From NCBI GenBank assembly GCA_947034885.2, contig OX344754.2, positions 17,812,501-17,876,500 on the forward strand: a stretch of DNA of 64,000 bases. The letters are read 5' to 3'. The notes below the pieces were generated by a model that was given only the letters and a program-made list of their open reading frames with translations, did not search any database and was not told the DNA's origin. Origin of the DNA: Thuidium tamariscinum (lineage: Eukaryota; Streptophyta; Bryopsida; Hypnales; Thuidiaceae). This document shows positions 22,626-34,015 of the stretch, one piece after another. The first letter of the stretch is position 1. Each line of letters begins with the position of its first letter. The translations under genes and the position numbers were made by a program.

Positions 22626-24470
22626 ACTCCTAAATGTGTTTGCCTACATTTTCAACCTAAACACCTCAAAGCTACCATTTCTAATACAAGTACCAAATTT
22701 TAGGAAAAAAACAAACATTTTCTGATGCATGTAACTATAGTGTTTTGTAATACATTGGTTTGAAAAGATGGAAAAAAAATTTAGAATTCTCCACTATGTA
22801 GATTGCAAGACATCAGTATTTGAATTGACAAAAATCATCTTTTTGTCCTTGTGAAAAACTGGGCAGTTATACTTTTCAAAGTCACATTTTTATGAAAAAA
22901 AATTCAAATTGGTGGTTACCTTTTGGACTCATTCTTCAAGAAAAGTAGGCTATATGCTTGAAATTTTCAAATTGTTTGGAATTGTTCAACATATAAAAGA
23001 AATAGTAAACAAAAAAAAGTAGAAAATGCTTCAAAATACTAAATTGTGCCAATTAGTAAATTTGTAGAACTGAAAAATGCCAATCCCAATGGAGAAAATG
23101 TTGTAATAAACCATCTACACTACCATTATTTTTTTTCTTCAAAATATTAAAAATTGAATGAGATAAAGAATTTCAAACTTTTTTTTGTAAATGGTCCATT
23201 TGTTTTGAAAACAAACAAACAAAAACAAAAACACTTTTTTTTTTATAGGGTAGAGATTTTATAAGTATCCACAAACTACTCCACCTAAAACTTATAACTT
23301 TTGACTCATTGATCAAAATAAAATGATTCAAAACTTTACACTTAGATGTAAATCTAAAAAACCAATTTCAAATTTTGATTTCTCCAATTTTTCATTTTAT
23401 TGTACCTTGTTGGTTATTGAAAGAGGATTCTACATGTTAATTAATAGCAGTGGTGGCTAATTAATTGATAAGATCTGTGTATGTCCGGGAATAGTTATTA
23501 ACTGAAATCATTCAAAATGGATAAAACCAATGAAAAAAGTTACAGATTTGAAGGTGAAAATCTATATCTGTACAAACACGGCTCCATTTATGGTCCTTAC
23601 TGTCCCAAATTGCAGTAAAAATTGCAGTAAAAATAAAAAAATCCTCAGGAAACAATAAAATAATCTCCGTGGAAGTACGTTGTCCTCCCTAACGCCGACG
23701 TTGACGGCAATTGACGCCGACAAAATCGTCCACAAACGTCCGTCCGTACTTCACTCGACGGCGATGAATACACTGTACAGTATTTACGTATATACGATAC
23801 AATGTCGTACTCAAGATACATACAATATTTAATACTGTACGTGATCTCTCTCTCTCACGGCGCTCGCTCTGTCCCCCCGAATCCCTGATTGCAAGTATGA
23901 AGTCTCCCCCTTTGCAATTCCCGCAACCGCATTCTTTCCATTTCACAAACCCATTAGTCTTCCACATTCATCAGCCTTCTTTCACCGAGATCATCACAAT
24001 ACCCAACAAATTTTAGCTCACATTGTATAGTCCATTGACTGTAGCCTTTGCTTGATCGATCGGCGAGCTCGATCTATCGATCTTGCAGCTTGAAGTCGTG
24101 TACGTATGCTTTCTTCAGAGATTTGAAGATTGAATTGGTAGCCAATTTGGTTCAGTAAGGGTACAATAGCTTACCCTCAAACAGATTCGTGAGCTGCGCA
24201 TTGCTGTGGCTAGCTTTCCTTGCAATCGGGATTAATTGCACACAACAAACACGAGTTGCCCAAGACTTTTCACTGCATTCATGGATACAGAACAACGCTT
24301 ATGACCTAATTATGAGATAATGTGGGTTTTTTCTTCAAGAAATTCTTGAGCATAGGACTAGAGTGATGGTCGATTGATTGATGGCATGTTTGAACTTGGC
24401 ATTGGAGGTAAGTTCGATCTTGAATCCGTGAAACTCCAAATTTAGAGTGGTATATATATAATATTTGACA
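22626..24470. other. Intergenic DNA and presumed expansin 5' region
   Basis: AT-rich to about 23,650, with a weak relative of the 4.5/5.4 kb repeat at 22,980-23,120. From 23,650 the DNA is less AT-rich with a CT run (GATCTCTCTCTCTCACGG, about 23,842) and looks like the promoter and leader of the expansin gene. The TATATATATAATATTT just before the ATG (24,451-24,466) is too close to it to be a normal TATA box. Confidence 0.5.
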
Positions 24471-26659
24471 ATGGCCTGCATTGGCAAGACCACGCTTCTG
24501 TGTGTGCTTTTGATGGTCGTCTTCGTGCAAAGAGTAGTTGGAGACGGATGGATTGGTGCTTCTGCAACTTTCTACGGTGGAAGTGACGCTGCAGGGACTA
24601 TGGGTAAATCGCCTCCTCCGTTTCTTTTCCTTTCCCTCTCAATCTATTACATCTCTACAGTGCAACCCATTGAGCCCAATGCTCAATTAGAAGTCACAGA
24701 TCTATGAAACAGATCGGTCTTGTGATCGAAAATCTTCGGGAGTTGGGAAGCTCGATCTTGGAGGGAAGATATCGTTTAGTTCATTTTGCTTACAAATGCT
24801 TCATATAATGAGAGATTATAGAGAACAAGTCTCGTTTAGGGAAAATAATCATTTCATTGGTTGTCTGCACTAAAAAGCTCACTTACGATTGTTGCCGAAG
24901 CATCATTGAATCCAAGTCTAGTTGATTCGCAAGATAGTGCATGGTACAAACTGCATTTGAAAATCCATATGAATGGAGCCCATTTCTATAGAGGTGGCAA
25001 ACCAAGCAGTGGATATAGTTAGAGAGCGGGATTAATACCTTGCAATCACCTCTTTTAAGTGCTGTAATATCTTCTTGAGACTCTTGACTGAGCACGAATT
25101 GATCAAGATACACACAGATATAAAGTTGGAAACTCATGTCTCGGCATGCGCGCATGATACTATGGCTTCGCATGTTAATTCTTGCTACTGAAAAATCACC
25201 TTAGAGCGCTTAAAAGATGAATCACATAGTGATATTTTGCATTGGGACTATCTTCTTACATGAGCGTTCCTGGAATCGAACTAACGCAGGTGGTTCTTGC
25301 GGCTATGGCAACGTGTTCTCGCATGGCTATGGAACCAACACTGTAGCATTGAGCACCGCCCTTTACAACTCTGGTTTCGCATGCGGCTCGTGCTTCGAGG
25401 TCAAGTGTAATGGTGGTGGTGCAGGGTGCATCCCAGGAAGCCCTTCCATCACAGTCACGGCCACCAATTTCTGCCCTCCCAATCCGCACATCCCAACCAA
25501 CAGCGGCGGCTGGTGTAACATGCCCCGGCAACACTTCGACATGGCACAGCCAGCCTTTCTTCGCATTGCTCGTTACCGTGCTGGAATTGTGCCTGTTGTG
25601 TATAGAAGGTACTTGACTAGAATCATTCTGTGATTTTGTCCAGAGAATGAACTTTTTTGAGAATTGGAGAAGATTCTTAACAATCTCGAATGATCATTTT
25701 CCTGTTTTTGAATTCGAGAATTCACAGTTCATTTCTATATCAGTATCATATGTGCAGTACAGTGGAATTGCAGATGTAGCCTTTGAGCTTTCTATCCAGT
25801 GTTCAAAACTCAAATCATTCTTAGATTATTCTTAGACTAGCGTTAAGAATCCCTGCAAAGAATCGTTTTGCAATGAAGAGATACGTTCTTGAGCATAAAA
25901 GTATGTTGCCTGGAACCCTGAAGTTTAACCTGGAAATGGCGGTATTTTACAAAATTGACCATAAAGGTGGAATTAAGGACTGGAATCATTTTCCTGACTC
26001 AAAATGGAGCCATTTTGGTTTGCACCACTCAAAAACTGGAATCCAAAATTGAACTTCTTCTTCGTATTTGCCCCAAGTTCAGTGCTCAAGGTTTCCATTC
26101 TCCCCATCTAAACTGATCTATGCACTTGAAAGTAATAATTTTCAGAGATTTGAGCACTTAAATTTCACATGTTTGGTGCTCTAGAATCGACCGTTTTAAC
26201 AAATGAGTTTGTGATCGTTTCTCTTTCCGTTTGATTGTTCTACCATCTAGCCTCTCCACCCGCTAATCTCTCCATAATTCTTGTTATAGCTCCACACAGG
26301 CTCAAACATGCTCTCTTGAATCTATCGTAAGAGAATGTGATGTCGTGTGCAGAGTTCCTTGCCAAAGGTCAGGCGGCATGCGCTTCACTGTGAACGGACA
26401 CCAATTCTTCAACTTGGTGCTCATCACAAACGTTGGCGGCAGTGGCAACATCCAAGCAGTGAAGATCAAAGGCTCCAGAACAGCCGGATGGCAGCCCATG
26501 TGGCGCAACTGGGGCCAGAATTGGCAAATCAACACTAACCTGAATGGACAGAGCTTGTCATTCATGGTCACTTCAGGAGATGGCCGCACAGTGACGAGCA
26601 TGAATGTTGCTCCACAGTTTTGGAGATACGGGCAAACTTTTTCAGGGCTCCAGTTCTAA
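24471..26659 (+). CDS. Alpha-expansin (EXPA), 3 exons
   Basis: Exons 24471-24603, 25290-25608 and 26353-26659, all GT..AG, give 252 residues, the normal expansin length. Expansins are secreted and loosen plant cell walls by disrupting polysaccharide contacts without hydrolysis. Residues 1-24 form a signal peptide ([13 protein letters not shown] core). The double-psi beta-barrel domain starts with [13 protein letters not shown] and GGSCGYGN, carries paired cysteines, and contains the HFD motif at about residues 126-128 ([11 protein letters not shown]). The joint YRR|VPC and the C-terminal domain from about residue 150 ([10 protein letters not shown], aromatic Trp/Phe residues) match CBM63. The start is ATG 24471, which opens the signal peptide. 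Exon 1 ends ATG-G, joining GT-GGT to restore GTMGGSC. The intact catalytic-like Asp and all exon joins suggest a working gene. Confidence 0.95.
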
Positions 26660-27860
26660 TTGACACTTGAATTAGTGTCGTATTTTTGGGATTTCTTCAT
26701 TGTTTGATTTAAATACCTAAAGAGTAGTTTAGGGATTATGGGAGGGTTTATTTAGAAGACTGTAACAGTAGCTAACCCTTAGCCACTCTTTTTAGTTGTG
26801 AACGCAGCCGCCCGTGGTGTGTGCATCTCCTTTCAGATGCACTCCAATCGTGACATGGGCGATTCTAATCTTATAGTATTTCTTGCAACTTCATTTTTTA
26901 GCTATACGAGATTTTTAGAGCTCTTACAGTGCTCTGTTCACCCTGATTGCAGTTTGATCAATTTCTAGCGGACATAGTTGCGATTGCAATTAAGGTGGTA
27001 TATTTCTTATACTCCCTTTAATTTATTTACTGCTTAAAGAAATAGAGGGTTAGCTAAGATTCTTTGCCTTATCTAGTGCTTTCAGTGCTATGAAAAGGCA
27101 TGTTTACGGTTCAAATGCAGCCATCGTCTTCCGTGCATTGAGTTCTGGAAGACGATGGCAGCAAGTAGAGCAAAACGATAAACATATATGGTATGGGCGT
27201 ATGTACTATTGTGCTCCGGCACATCCAATTTATCTAAAGCCACTGGCATGAACTTCTTGTCTAAGTACAGTACTGTAGAATATATTGCATGCTTATTCAA
27301 GACAAGGAAAATTGCTTGAATTGAGTACCTTTGGAATCTGATTATCTGGCTCTGTTGTAGGGCGGAATTTTATTTTCTTGTTCTCTATATCAGCCCATTC
27401 ACATCAACAGCTCTCTCTCCAGTGTGGACAAGTTCAGTCCTCCAAACTCGTTCAACAGTTTTCAGCGAACACTGCAGAAACACATAAACGGTGAATTTGA
27501 TTGTCTGCACACGTGATATAACATTATTAGTTGAAGTCAAGCTTTTGATTAGGAGCTCGCCAAGATTCTTGGAGGTTGATGTCTTTGCAAGAAGAGGATA
27601 CTACAGAGAATCAGAACAGGATCAAAGTCCGCCCAAATTTCACAGGCGTATATCAGATGGGCTACAGAATTTTATAGAAGAAACTCCTTATTTCTGGTAT
27701 CAAATGATATTCACAATCATTAAATGAAAAACTCCAGAAGATGAAAGTTCACATCGAAACGAAATCTCCTTGAGATTTTCACAACGGATTGAACATACAA
27801 CAATAATGTCACAAGTGCAATAACAGCTTAACAAAATGTATGTGTATCCTACTTTCTATT
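26660..27860. other. Intergenic DNA between expansin and SDR
   Basis: 3' regions of two convergent genes. The hairpin-like words CATCGTCTTCC and GGAAGACGATGGC at about 27,120 and 27,148 are complementary. No further gene recognised; the 78-codon frame at 27491-27727 (+) has no known domain. Confidence 0.55.
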
Positions 27861-30800
27861 TCACCAATCCCTTTCTTCAAGGTTCTTCACGAAAATTTTT
27901 CCTTGCGAACACCTCTCCGCAGGCAAGAGGGACAGAGATCCAAATGCTATGCCCGACTGCTCCACCGGCGTCCACCTCACAGTCGCCGAAAGCTCCTCTG
28001 CTTTGGCAGCACCAACTTTGGCTACAAAAGAATTCAAAAAACTGGTCTTCATAGCTCCAGGGCACATGGCGTTCACATAGATCTTCTGCCCCTCGGGTCT
28101 GCTCAACAACTGAGCAGCTAAGACTCGTGTATAGATGTTCATGAAAAGCTTGGACTCCCTGTACTGAAACAGGTTCTTCCCCCAATTCTCTTCCTTGTTT
28201 CGGCCCGCTTTCACATCTTCCAAATACTTGGTGGCAAGGGCATCCACTATTGTTTCGTCCTTGTGCTCTATGGCTTCTGAAACCTTTGCCTTCAGGTACT
28301 CATTGTGATCAAAGTTCTGCAAACCAGAAAAAAACTCAAAACCCACCTTTCATGGTTCACTTTTAACCCGAGGACCAATTAGTCATGGTTTCTAAAACGA
28401 CCAAAGTTCGATTGATAGCATTTTGGGAAACCTAAGTCCAAATTTTATACCCCTTAAAAGTTCATTGCACTTGTTGGTCAATATAATTATAAAACTGGAC
28501 AAAAAAACACTCCCACATGAAGGTCATTTTGGGCTTCTAGGTAGCTTTACAAGTTTAGAGAAAAAAACAGAAATAAAAAGTAGAAAAGAAAAGTTGCAGG
28601 TACCTCCGTTTGGCCAACTTGGGAAGAGACCATGACAATACGAGCCCCAGAAGGTGAAGCTCTCAACAATGGTAACAACTTCTCGGTAACACTCCTCACA
28701 CCAAAATAATTTGTTTCAATCGTATCTACTGCTTCTTGATATCTATCTGCCTCAGCCATAAACTGCACTGCGGCATTGTTTACCTGCCAACCCCATAACC
28801 ACTCTTACGTCAACACAATAAAAAGCATAACCTCACTGGAGCCCGTCTCTGTAGAGGTAGAAACCAAACATTGAATATGAAAGAGCATGGTTAACATCTC
28901 ATAAACTTGTCACATCGTTATAAAGTCCTACTATTGAGAACCTTAATTGATTATAGAACTCGTGTGCAATAGCATGAAAATATAACTTAATTATTTACTA
29001 GATAAACAGTTGTTGAAATGCCAGTTATTGAGATTTTGAATCTTGTAAGATCAGACAGTCCACAATGAGAAAATTGGTGAGAGATTGTGAACTATTTGTG
29101 AAATTCGAGCACTAAGTGACAGAGCAATGACAGCGACAACAAAAACTAGTCATGACAAAAACATCTCTAACCAATCCCATGGCTCATCACATAACAAGGC
29201 TGTGCTTCCACGGAACCTGAGATTCAAGATACTAGAACCTCAACCCTGTCTCCAATGCTGAATTTCAAACTAAATCTGTTACCAACACTAAACCTCATCC
29301 AATACACTTTTAATTGGCAAAGTTGGGTGTAAGCATGACTTTATATAGCCACTGAATGGGAATGGAGTTGTCTACTGTCCTTCAATCTCTACAGCCTCCC
29401 ACTTTATATAATTGTATAAGAAATCATCAGACATTGATCAAGTAAGTCCAGCTCATTTACTCAATATGAAACCCATGGCGTAATCTCCCAATGAAAGCTT
29501 GCACACTCTTCTATATTGGTAAAATGCTTAAAGCGGCACAGATGGTATTGTCTAGATTACTCCAGAAATGATTAAACACCTAGCATCTACAAAAGATGGC
29601 AACAACGGCAACAATAAACTCAAACTACTTACCAGTACTAATCAAAATGCATGTCTGGGGAACCGTATGAATGATACCTAATTTGATTTCTTAAATTCAA
29701 ACGAGGTTCTAAAATGTGGCAAGACAGGCACCACTGTGGTAATTAATTGTTGAATTATGGCAAGCCATATAACATTTATAATTCAACAATTAGCATCCTT
29801 CATTCATTTTCACACGCTCCAATATGGAGCCATAAATGTAGAACATGTAATAATTTATGGGTTTTAACCCCGTAGGACTCTGTAGCCAAAAAGAGGCCGA
29901 TGGATGACTTTCCATGAAGAATTGACCTATTAATCCAAAATTTACATCATTTTTGCGTGACTATCTTGGTCATAGGGTTTAGGCATCTGGCATCCTTCCA
30001 TGGTTAAAACATGTAGTAGTAGATGCAATAATTATCCAAATTAGAGTGCCATGGATCATCGGATCTAACCCAGCATAAATAAAAACCTTCGTCACTAGCG
30101 TACACCTCAGTCCGCGTACCTTCTATGTCAAACAAAAAAAAATTGTGTCGAGAATTTGGCTTTCCCAGAGCAGATCTTTAAAGGATTAAAAGACTTAAAA
30201 GGGCGCAAACAGTATCCTCTACCTTAGTCCAAAAAAGACTAAAAAACACACACGCACGAGTTTCTAAAAACAAACCAATTAGCAACAATGGAGAGACTTC
30301 TTACCAAAATGTCAATACCGCCGAAAGTCAGTTGCAAGTAGGATGCCAACTCGGCCATGGATTGCTCTGCGGTGACATCGAGTTGGTGAAAATGCAGAAA
30401 CTCTTTGAGCTCTGGCTCGGCTTCCACCGCCCCATTGACTGCTGCAAGCCCTCTGGCAGTGTCTCTCGCCGTGGACACAACGGTGACGCCGTTTCTTGCC
30501 AACGTCAGAGCAATCGCTTCACCCAGACCTTTGTTGCTTCCCGTCACCACTGCAACAGTGCTTTTCGACCACCACCTAATGCAAACATTCAAGTCAATAA
30601 CACCACATAACCCACCGTCGAACAATGTCATCAAGAAGATGCACCCATTGGCGATCCATGTAGTTGCAATTCACACAAATAGGAAACAGAGAGGAGCAAG
30701 CTACTGACCGGGAATTGATACAAAGATTTAAAAAACACCACACCCAACAAATAGGGAACAGAGAAGAGCAAGCTACTGACCGGGAATTGATACAAAGATT

Positions 30801-31310
30801 TAAAAAACACCACACCCAACAAATAGGGAACAGAGAGGAGCATGCTTCTTGAACAAGACCTAATACACACAATTCAGTAACACCACACACGCAGCGAAAC
30901 ATCATCATCTAGCTAGAAGCACCCACTTGCTGTCAACTTACTCAGAATTCACAGAAATAGGAACAAAGAGGAGCATGCTACTTAACAGGACCTCCGACAA
31001 AGAATTCAATAACACCACACTCTACAAATCGGAAACTAACAAACAATGCGATAACACCACACCCGGCAGAAGATCTTCACAACGATGCACCCATTTGAGA
31101 TCAATGTAGTCGCAATTCTATCAATATGAAGGAGAGAGGCATGTTTTTTGGTCACTCTCATACTGCAAACAATTCACTACACCGCAGTCAGCCAAATATC
31201 TGAACAAACATGCACCTACTTGTGATTACTGTACTATGAAATGACAAACATGGGAAACAGGGGAGGGAGTGCTACTTGGCGGCCATGTCGAAGAGTAACG
31301 CGCGGCTCAT
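27861..31310 (-). CDS. Short-chain dehydrogenase/reductase, carbonyl-reductase-like, 4 exons
   Basis: Classical SDR of the plant neomenthol dehydrogenase/carbonyl reductase type, probably an NADP(H)-dependent cytosolic ketone reductase; the substrate is unknown. Exons: 31286-31276 (or from 31310), 30575-30305, 28783-28604 and 28316-27861; 305 residues from ATG 31286. The first coding exon is tiny, ATGGCCGCCAA, and joins G-TGG-TGG to give MAAKWWSKSTVAVVTG. An in-frame ATG at 31310 would add 8 residues. Motifs: cofactor loop TGSNKGLG (residues 15-22), VNNAA (95-99), catalytic Ser in MVSS (about 147), and YRESK (Tyr 206, Lys 210). The P-G motif (CPGAMKT) follows. Introns of 700, 1521 and 287 bp. 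It is divergently arranged with the CCDC174-like gene. All catalytic residues are present, so it is probably functional. Confidence 0.93.
30677..30893. repeat. 72 bp tandem repeat inside SDR intron 1
   Basis: Units begin AAATAGG(A/G)AACAGAGA(G/A)GAGC at 30677, 30749 and 30821, the first two nearly identical. Degenerate traces continue at about 30,957 and 31,026. Confidence 0.9.
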
Positions 31311-31675
31311 GTCTTCTCAACTAGAAACGTTCACAACGAATTGAAGGAGACTCGGACTTGGTAAACAAGCTGAATGTCCTTGCAAGATGTAGAGACGAAG
31401 GAGGGACTTGGGTGACGTGGAGGATGGCGATTGGGTGGACCCTTGAGCATGGGGCCAGATGGTCGGAAGTAGGCAGCGAACGTTCATGAGATGGACGGAA
31501 CGGAAGGGCCGTCGGAAGTATGGATTTTTCGTCGGACAGAGGTGGACGGGGTATGCTGGTTGACTTGCGACGGACTTAATTAAAAAGCTGGCCCCCGAGT
31601 TCATCCATCTCTGCTTACTCTCATCCATTCAGTTTCTATCCGTCCCCCCTTCTCATCCATCTCCGCTCCCCCTCA

Positions 31676-31690
31676 TATAAATTAGGGTTT
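31676..31690 (+). promoter_or_regulatory. TATA box plus telo-box of the CCDC174-like gene
   Basis: TATAAAT (31676-31682) is followed directly by TTAGGGTTT, 143-157 bp before the ATG at 31833. The TAGGGTTT telo-box is a known plant promoter element of housekeeping genes. About 520 bp separate this ATG from the SDR start, so the region may serve both genes. Confidence 0.55.
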
Positions 31691-31832
31691 CCATTCTTCC
31701 ATACCTCCCGTGCACGATTCCCTCCTTCATTGCAAGAAGTAATCCCGTGCTTCGAAGTACAAGAGCGCACCCCCGCGTCGCTCTCCAATTTTCTACCAAG
31801 CAGCATTTCTGTCTCCCACACATCACAATCCG

Positions 31833-34015
31833 ATGGAAGACGATCCCAAGGAGAAGCGGGAGCGCGTGGACTCGCTGGGATGGATCACGGAATCCGCGGT
31901 GATGCCGAAGAAGCAGCGGGTGATTGAAGGCGTGGGCGCGTCCTCCATCGTGGAGCTTCGAGCGCAACTTTACCGCACGCAGAAAGACGTGCAGCGGGCG
32001 AAGGAGCTCGGCGTGGATGCGGATGTTTTCAGGCCGAAGAAGAAGGTCGACACGTTTCTCAAGAAGAATTCGGGCGTCGAGGGTCGGGCGACAAGGTGCG
32101 CTCAACTTTTTCATTCCGGTTTTTATTCCTTTTGGAAAATAGGAAGATTGTAGTTTACTTGTTTGGAGGGTTGTGCATCTAATTATCCGGAGGATGAAGT
32201 AGTTGTTTTTTAGGGTTTGTGGTTTGAAGGTTTTGTTGAAGTGGAGCCGCCTGTGGAATAAATAGGTCTAGGTCTTAAGAGATAACCTAATTAATGATTG
32301 CACTGAAATTTCTAAAACTGAGATTTCTTGCTGAATTCTTAAGCAAATTTTCGAATGAAATTTTTGTTGGAGAGTTACTGAGAATGTGTTTTTAATGAGA
32401 TATAGTCTGACTTCGATAATGATCTGAAGTATTGAGATTACTGCAAGCATTCGGTGATTGGTGACTTTGAAAGCAGACTACGGAGAGTCAGCAATCAGTC
32501 TGTTTTTAAAGATTTTTTTGCTCATATCTGGGTCGAATTATGTGATTGATAGCTTGTTGGAAAGCTGCGAACAATGGCTCGTTCATGTTTACGGTAGTAT
32601 TAAGATTGCAACAACCAATTAAGTTCGCTGGGCTAGGGTGTCATCAGTGTTTAAGTACCCGCTTCAGTTCATTTGATATGGCTCGACGTTACTATTCGCT
32701 TAAATTTGGAATTTTATAGTCATCTTTCAAGTCGATACACTTTTGTGTGGCAGGGTTTGCGATTGAGGTGGAAGTTGCATGAGCTGATTTGAAATCGATC
32801 ATCCACAACTTCATTTTATTTGGTATTTGATGGTAGTAGTAACTTTTATTTATATTTTGGTGTGGTTTCTGGTACAGAGATAAGCTCCATCTCAAGGCGA
32901 CGCAGACTGGAGCTGACAGCTACGCAGCTCTGGAGAAGAAAGCTGAGCTTTATGACAAGCTCGTGAGGGGCGAGTTACCTGATGAAGAAGAGAAAGAGAA
33001 GTATAGTGTCGATTTTCTTCGTAAAGGGACATTGGGTGACGAAGCCGAGGAAATGGAGAGGGAGCGGCTTGGGGATTTCATATATGATGAGAGAGAGAAT
33101 TTTGGAACTGCAGAGGTACCAGCCGTGATTGACAGAGGTACGTCAGAGGCGAAGCCCAAATCAGGTGTGGGTTGGGGATTGGGGAAATCAGCAGGTCTAA
33201 GCCTCGAGCAGAAACAACTCATCAGGTGTGAATTCCTCTTGTCTCCGTTATATTCCAGAATCATATACTTAGCTTCGTCCCTCCAGTCGAGTTGTTCAGA
33301 GCTTACATTTTGAAAGAGTCATTTTTCTCCACTACACTTGAAGAGTTGTTACCATCGTATGCAGTGTTGAATAAACGTGGTTCTCATAGAATTTTTTCTT
33401 GCTAAGAGCCATGTCATGCAATGCAAAAATGCTGTTGTAAGATTAAGAATCCAATTCAGCTGTTTTTAGTGGCTTCTCTTATTGGAATGGAATTTTTGAA
33501 TGTGGCTCCATTTTGAGAGAATTCCAATGCTCTTAAATGTAGGTTATTTGGGTAGCGTATGAATTTATGAGCTCATAAAGTTTGGTCGTAGCGGAGTAAA
33601 ACCATGTAGGCTTTGACTCTTCAGCTGTTGTACATTGTCATATTCACTAGATTCTAAAGATTTTCTGGTCAGTAACATTTACTCCACGTATACCTGTCCT
33701 ACCCATGACATAAAAGTCTCTCAATAGAAAAGGTTCTTTACCTTCGATTTGTTCTTATAGCTGTAATTTTTATAACGTTCGATATCTTATGCAACGTATA
33801 TTCCTGACCTTTTGAATAAATGCAGGGATGTGAATATAGAAACAATGGAGGCTCGTGAAAAAGCAGTGGAATTGAAGCAGAGGCGGCAGACGCTGGCTGA
33901 AAAGAAAAGAGAAAAGGTGCGATTAGCGTTTCTTAAGAAACAGGTTGAGAAACTCAAGGCTTCTGGAGGTTCACAGAAAGAAACTGGTGTCTCTAAGGAG
34001 CAGGCAACAAGCTAG
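31833..34015 (+). CDS. CCDC174-like nuclear coiled-coil protein, 3 exons
   Basis: Exons 31833-32095, 32878-33225 and 33826-34015 give 266 residues; every join is in frame (ACA-AG|A-GAT, ATC-AG|G-GAT). The N-terminal block ASSIVELRAQLYRTQKDV resembles the ASSLVDLKAEL.RKQ start of animal CCDC174. The middle has a NSGV...RA segment, then EKKAELYDKLVRGELPDEEE and YSVDFLRK. The C-terminal third has GVGWGLGKS and a long basic coiled coil (REKAVELKQRRQTLAEKKRE). CCDC174 is a nuclear protein linked to the exon-junction/splicing machinery in animals; its plant role is not established. The protein is shorter than the animal one, lacking much of its central and extreme C-terminal region. Highly charged, no membrane segment. 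The start is the first ATG after the TATA/telo-box. Confidence 0.85.

Noticed and set aside
24451..24466. TATA box of the expansin gene
   Set aside because: The TATATATATAATATTT lies only a few bases before the start codon, leaving no room for a leader.
30332..30707. Plus-strand frames over the SDR second exon
   Set aside because: Antisense to a well-supported exon with classical SDR motifs.
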